Part shown: positions 6,636 through 9,655 of the stretch, piece after piece | Position numbering within the stretch: position 1 is the first letter of the stretch | Layout: each line of letters opens with the position of its first letter | Assembly: GCA_025455245.1 (NCBI GenBank) | Contig: JALOMX010000198.1 | Location: 1 to 9,655, forward strand | Direction: 5' to 3' | DNA: 9,655 bases | DNA from: Chitinophagaceae bacterium | GTDB lineage: Bacteria > Bacteroidota > Bacteroidia > Chitinophagales > Chitinophagaceae | The notes under the pieces: model-generated | Seen by the model: the letters and a program-made list of their open reading frames with translations, nothing else | Databases searched by the model: none | What the model was told of the DNA's origin: nothing | Program-made: the position numbers and the translations under genes

Positions 6636-7430
6636 TTAACTTTCTACCTCCATCCAGGTATGATCTGCCAATAATTTTACCCCGGAAACAAATTGTTTGA
6701 ACGGTCCGCTGCCGCCCCATTCTTTGGGATTAACCAATGAAAGCAGGTGGCTGCCATCCTTTTTTTCGTAGAGGTAATATGTTTGCCCGATGATAGGGGT
6801 GAAACTCATTTTGGCTTCGTAAATCATCAGGCTGAGTTCTTTGCGCTTTCTCAATTCCTGTGCCTGCCTTGCAAGCAATTCAATTTGTTCACGGATCTGA
6901 TCAAGCTGCATATCGGTTTGCTGTTCCATTGCCAGCAAAGCTTTGTGCTTGATGGCGCCTTCTTCAGTAGGTCTTATGGCCACACTGCCAACCGAAGAAG
7001 CGTAAGGTAATACACTCAACTGCTTGTGGTAAATTTCAACATTGGTAAATACATCACCGTTGGTGTCATTGCCCTTTTGGGTTATTTTCATATAACCATT
7101 GGGGAGAATTTCCTTGGTAACATCAAGTATCCTTTCCCCGTTTTTATCAAACCATACCCTCATGGTTGAGGCATTGGTAATGTCTCCCGTGATGGTATCT
7201 GCAAAATCCTGATTGTCGAAAGGGTGGGGGCTGCCATCGGGAACCATCCGGTACTCAGAAAAAAAAGCGCTGTTGTCGAGGGTAACCCAATTGTTGGTTA
7301 CAATAAGCTGATGCTGCCGGTCGTCGGTTTCAATTTTGTAATTACCGCTTTTGGGAGGTGTTCCTTTGCTATACGCACACTTTTCAGGAAATAGTTGCCA
7401 CGCAGCCAGAAAATTATATGCTTTTACCAT
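6636..7430 (-). CDS. Lipocalin-like plus DUF2452 protein of unknown function
   Basis: With the start at 7430 the product has 264 residues. Residues about 1-140 look like a beta-rich, lipocalin-type barrel (LAAWQLFPEKCAY, then SGNYKIE, MRVWFDKNGERILDVTKEI and VFTNVEIYH). This is a pattern judgement, not a firm match. Residues about 161-198 are a charged, heptad-like helix (MEQQTDMQLDQIREQIELLA). The rest contains GQTYYLYEKKDGSHLLSLVNP followed by KEWGG (215-240), which resembles the DUF2452 family that includes human C1orf50. Its function is unknown. The frame is open up to an ATG at 7535, but those 35 extra residues look like neither a domain nor a signal peptide, and a good -7 promoter box lies inside them, so I prefer 7430. 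It is first of the minus-strand run and probably cytoplasmic. Nothing in the neighbours tells its job. Confidence 0.78.
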   Translation of the reverse strand: MVKAYNFLAAWQLFPEKCAYSKGTPPKSGNYKIETDDRQHQLIVTNNWVTLDNSAFFSEYRMVPDGSPHPFDNQDFADTITGDITNASTMRVWFDKNGERILDVTKEILPNGYMKITQKGNDTNGDVFTNVEIYHKQLSVLPYASSVGSVAIRPTEEGAIKHKALLAMEQQTDMQLDQIREQIELLARQAQELRKRKELSLMIYEAKMSFTPIIGQTYYLYEKKDGSHLLSLVNPKEWGGSGPFKQFVSGVKLLADHTWMEVES

Positions 7431-7457
7431 GTTTGATGTCTTGCTTGATCCTGCCGG

Positions 7458-7465
7458 CAAAATTA
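7458..7465 (-). promoter_or_regulatory. Candidate Bacteroidota -7 promoter box for the minus-strand run
   Basis: On the minus strand the sequence reads TAATTTTG, a perfect match to the TAnnTTTG -7 element used by the Bacteroidota primary sigma factor. It ends 27 nt before the preferred start codon at 7430, a normal leader length. No convincing TTG-type -33 element lies about 19 nt further upstream, so the call is tentative. If real, it rules out the longer start at 7535. Confidence 0.35.
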
Positions 7466-7575
7466 TCAAATCCGGTACAGGTACTTTATTACATAAATAT
7501 GTGATGATTGGTTCAATTTCAGATGCTTTTGTCAAAATACCCTGAGAATGGTATGGCCGGGATATACAAATCCAT

Positions 7576-7583
7576 TAAAATTG
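7576..7583 (+). promoter_or_regulatory. Weak candidate -7 box for the TPR protein gene
   Basis: TAAAATTG matches TAnnTTTG with one mismatch and ends 21 nt before the ATG at 7605. It lies in the divergent spacer 7431-7604. I see no TTG at the expected -33 spacing. AT-rich DNA gives such matches often, so this is only a candidate. Confidence 0.2.
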
Positions 7584-7604
7584 TGGTAATCAATTGTTAA
7601 CTGA

Positions 7605-9655
7605 ATGTTGCGGTTTTTTACACAACTTTTTGTCTGGGCTTTTTTATCGGTTTTTGCCGTGGCGCAAAATACAGAGGCCTTAAATGAATCTTTTTTAAAA
7701 TATTTCAATTCCGGCGATTACAAAGCGGCCTTGCCTTTTGCTTTAAAATCAGTTGAACAATCAGCTAAAGAGTTTGGAAAGAATGATGTTAACTATGCAG
7801 TAAGTTGCCAGAATGTTGGTGTTACTTACAATAAACTTGAACAATGGTCGTCATCGTCACCCTGGCTTTTTGAAGCCATCAGGGCTTTTTCGGAATTTGC
7901 CCAAACACGGGAACTCGTTGAAGTAAACGTTTGTTTTAATCTCATAGCGACAAACCACCTAAATGAGGGCAATTATGACTCTTCACGTGCATATTATGTG
8001 GAAGCATACAATTATTTCCTGCAATATCCTGCAGATCAATATGAAAGTTTGATCGCCGTTTCACAAAACCTGTGTGAATTATCTTTTACGATGGGTAATT
8101 ATGATGATATCATTAGCATTACCCAAACCCTGGATTCATTGATAAAATCTACGGAAGGGATAAAAAGTGAAAATTATTATTTGAATCTGATTAACAATGC
8201 AGGGGCATATCGGCAAAAACCGGAATTTTTAAGGGCTTTGGAAGTGTACCGATCGGCGGAACTTGTTTGTATTGATCTGTATGGAAAGGAGCATAATGAG
8301 TATGCAGACCTGCTGCAACTACAATCCGAATGCCTCCGTAACCTTGGCAGCATGGAAGAGGCTGAAGGCCTTTTGAAGCGATGTGGTATAATCTTTAGCC
8401 GCAACCCGAATACAGATCCATACACACTTGCTAATTTCCAGAATAACCTTGGGAACTTTTACGGTGAAGTAGCACAGTTTTCAAAGGCCATTTCCCATTA
8501 TGATACGGCCCTTCATCTGCTGGAAAAACAAAAGATGCAGGATCATTATTTGTATGGTCAGATATTGAAATCAAAAACATATACCTGCATGGATGCTGCC
8601 ATGTACCCCGAAGCACTTGACCTGCTTTCCACCACTGAAAAGTGGTTTGATAAAAAGTATCGTGGGAAAAACCCATTCTATGCAGAACTGATGGTGGCTA
8701 AGGGTAACTTACAGTTTTTTTATGGTCAGTTAAATGCTGCAACCCAAAGCATTGAACTCGCAGAGGATCATTTATCGGGATCGGGTGACAGTACTTCCTA
8801 CCTCTACAGCAGGTGTTTTGAAATAAAGGCCCTGATTGAACATGGAAAGGGAAACAGCCGCGAAGCCATCGGATTATGCAGAAAAGCCATTGATATCAAT
8901 AACCGGACTTTTGGTGACAGTAATGTGTACAGTGCCAATAACCTGAGCAATCTCGGCATTGTTTATCAGGCCTTGGGCGAATATGCAAAAGCGGAAGATG
9001 TGATCAGGGAGTCCTTTGCAATTAAGTGGAAAGTATATGGTGGTGCCACGCATCCGCAAATTGCTTACAGCCTTGCCAACTGGGCGATGGTACAGGTTTT
9101 GCAGGGACGGTACAAAGATGCGGATCAGTTGCTCGCTGACAAAGATGCGGATCAGTTGCTCGCTGCCAGTGTCGATATATTGAAAATAAATAATATGCTT
9201 GCCACGCCAAACGGGCAGGCTATTTTAAATAATGTTGCTTTGCTTTCGCAGAAACAAGGCGACTATACCTCTGCAAAAAAACTCTACCATCAGGTAATTG
9301 AGGCTGCAAAACAGAAAACTTCCGGCGATGCTTCCGTATTGGAATTTGCCTCAGGTAATCTGAGTACCGTTTATCTTGAAAATAATCAGTATGATTCGGC
9401 ATTCTTTTTTGCAAGGCAGGCCATGGAACTTGCCGAAAAATCAAACGGAATAGAGTCGCCATTATATTTAAAAGTATCGAATAATGCATTTGTTGCACTC
9501 GCAAGATTGGGCAGGTTTGATGAAGCGCGCGTGATTGTTCAAAGCATTCTTCCGCGAATTAAAAAGACAATGGGCGATTCAAGCGAACTGATGGGCACTA
9601 CCCTTGGAAATTATGCATCTCTTGAATTGCTCGCCGGTAATTTTTCAAAGGCTGC
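7605..9655 (+). CDS. Exported tetratricopeptide repeat protein, 3' end outside the window
   Basis: The frame is open from ATG 7605 to the window end, giving 683 complete codons without a stop. The N-terminus is a clear signal peptide (MLRFFTQLF, a hydrophobic core to residue 20, cleavage after AVA before QN), so the protein is exported, probably to the periplasm. The rest is alpha-helical TPR, first divergent and then regular. From about residue 440 the repeats follow a 42-43 residue period, each with N-x-(A/G), a (Q/L)G-x-(Y/F) turn and a second helix; examples are NLGIVYQALGEYAKAE, NWAMVQVLQGRYKDAD and NVALLSQKQGDYTSAKK. One repeat carries a 9-residue duplication. TPR arrays bind proteins; no enzymatic domain is visible. 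In Bacteroidota such long TPR proteins often end in a CHAT protease domain, but that would lie beyond this window. It is divergently transcribed from the DUF2452 gene. Confidence 0.88.
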   Translation, partial: MLRFFTQLFVWAFLSVFAVAQNTEALNESFLKYFNSGDYKAALPFALKSVEQSAKEFGKNDVNYAVSCQNVGVTYNKLEQWSSSSPWLFEAIRAFSEFAQTRELVEVNVCFNLIATNHLNEGNYDSSRAYYVEAYNYFLQYPADQYESLIAVSQNLCELSFTMGNYDDIISITQTLDSLIKSTEGIKSENYYLNLINNAGAYRQKPEFLRALEVYRSAELVCIDLYGKEHNEYADLLQLQSECLRNLGSMEEAEGLLKRCGIIFSRNPNTDPYTLANFQNNLGNFYGEVAQFSKAISHYDTALHLLEKQKMQDHYLYGQILKSKTYTCMDAAMYPEALDLLSTTEKWFDKKYRGKNPFYAELMVAKGNLQFFYGQLNAATQSIELAEDHLSGSGDSTSYLYSRCFEIKALIEHGKGNSREAIGLCRKAIDINNRTFGDSNVYSANNLSNLGIVYQALGEYAKAEDVIRESFAIKWKVYGGATHPQIAYSLANWAMVQVLQGRYKDADQLLADKDADQLLAASVDILKINNMLATPNGQAILNNVALLSQKQGDYTSAKKLYHQVIEAAKQKTSGDASVLEFASGNLSTVYLENNQYDSAFFFARQAMELAEKSNGIESPLYLKVSNNAFVALARLGRFDEARVIVQSILPRIKKTMGDSSELMGTTLGNYASLELLAGNFSKA
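9112..9165. repeat. Perfect 27-bp tandem duplication, in frame, in the TPR gene
   Basis: Units 9112-9138 and 9139-9165 are identical at all 27 positions and abut. They double the peptide KDADQLLA (residues 504-511 and 513-520). The flanks differ immediately on both sides (T against G before, A against C after), so the repeat is exactly 27 bp. It keeps the frame but lengthens one TPR from 42 to 51 residues. Confidence 0.97.

Noticed and set aside
6625..6649. AGGTAG/CTACCT inverted repeat over the stop codon of the DUF2452 gene
   Set aside because: It is a short stem with a 13-nt loop, made by the simple GGTA repeats, and has no T-run on the transcribed strand.
6586..6720. 45-codon N-terminal extension of the oxidoreductase (ATG at 6720)
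   Set aside because: It overlaps the upstream gene, translates the ACCTACC spacer into low-complexity YLPT-type peptide, and would push the Rossmann GxGxxG far from the N-terminus.
5974..7010. Plus-strand open frames opposite the oxidoreductase and DUF2452 genes
   Set aside because: They are antisense to well-supported coding sequence, with no family resemblance.
7431..7535. 35-codon N-terminal extension of the DUF2452 protein (ATG at 7535)
   Set aside because: The residues show no signal peptide or domain, and a perfect TAnnTTTG box lies within this stretch just before the shorter start.
9022..9210. Minus-strand frame with repeated RATDPHLC peptide
   Set aside because: The repeat is only the antisense reading of the 27-bp duplication in the TPR gene.

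Overview
The window looks like ordinary chromosomal DNA from a member of the Bacteroidota. The Chitinophagales/Saprospirales side of the phylum is plausible, but the window does not settle it. The reasons are the moderate to low GC content by eye, start codons without Shine-Dalgarno sites and often preceded by G-poor leaders, TAnnTTTG-like -7 promoter boxes, and gene families that I recognise in their Bacteroidota form. There are no tRNA or rRNA genes, no insertion sequence, no CRISPR array and no phage gene.

Left part, plus strand (1-4473). The 3' end of pntB (NADP-binding domain of proton-translocating transhydrogenase) is followed 27 nt later by an RsmF-type 16S rRNA m5C methyltransferase. 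After a 118-nt gap comes an exported protein with two LysM-like segments and a C-terminal double-psi beta-barrel-like domain. After a further 86 nt comes a MoxR/Mg-chelatase-I-like AAA+ ATPase.

Middle part, minus strand (7430 down to 4470). Three genes are closely spaced and probably co-transcribed: a protein with a lipocalin-like N-terminus and a DUF2452 C-terminus, a Gfo/Idh/MocA oxidoreductase, and a bestrophin-family channel. The bestrophin gene is broken by a 79-bp tandem duplication. Taking out one copy restores an exact 302-codon frame. Its stop codon overlaps that of the convergent AAA+ gene.

Right part, plus strand (7605 to the end). A large exported TPR protein runs off the window. 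It carries a perfect 27-bp in-frame tandem duplication that spoils an otherwise regular 42-residue TPR period.

I find no defence, biosynthetic or otherwise undescribed multi-gene system. The points most worth a second look are the two tandem duplications (recent slippage or assembly artefact), the AAA+ protein with a non-canonical Walker B and no adjacent VWA partner, the lipocalin-like/DUF2452 fusion, and the C-rich repeated leader before the oxidoreductase.
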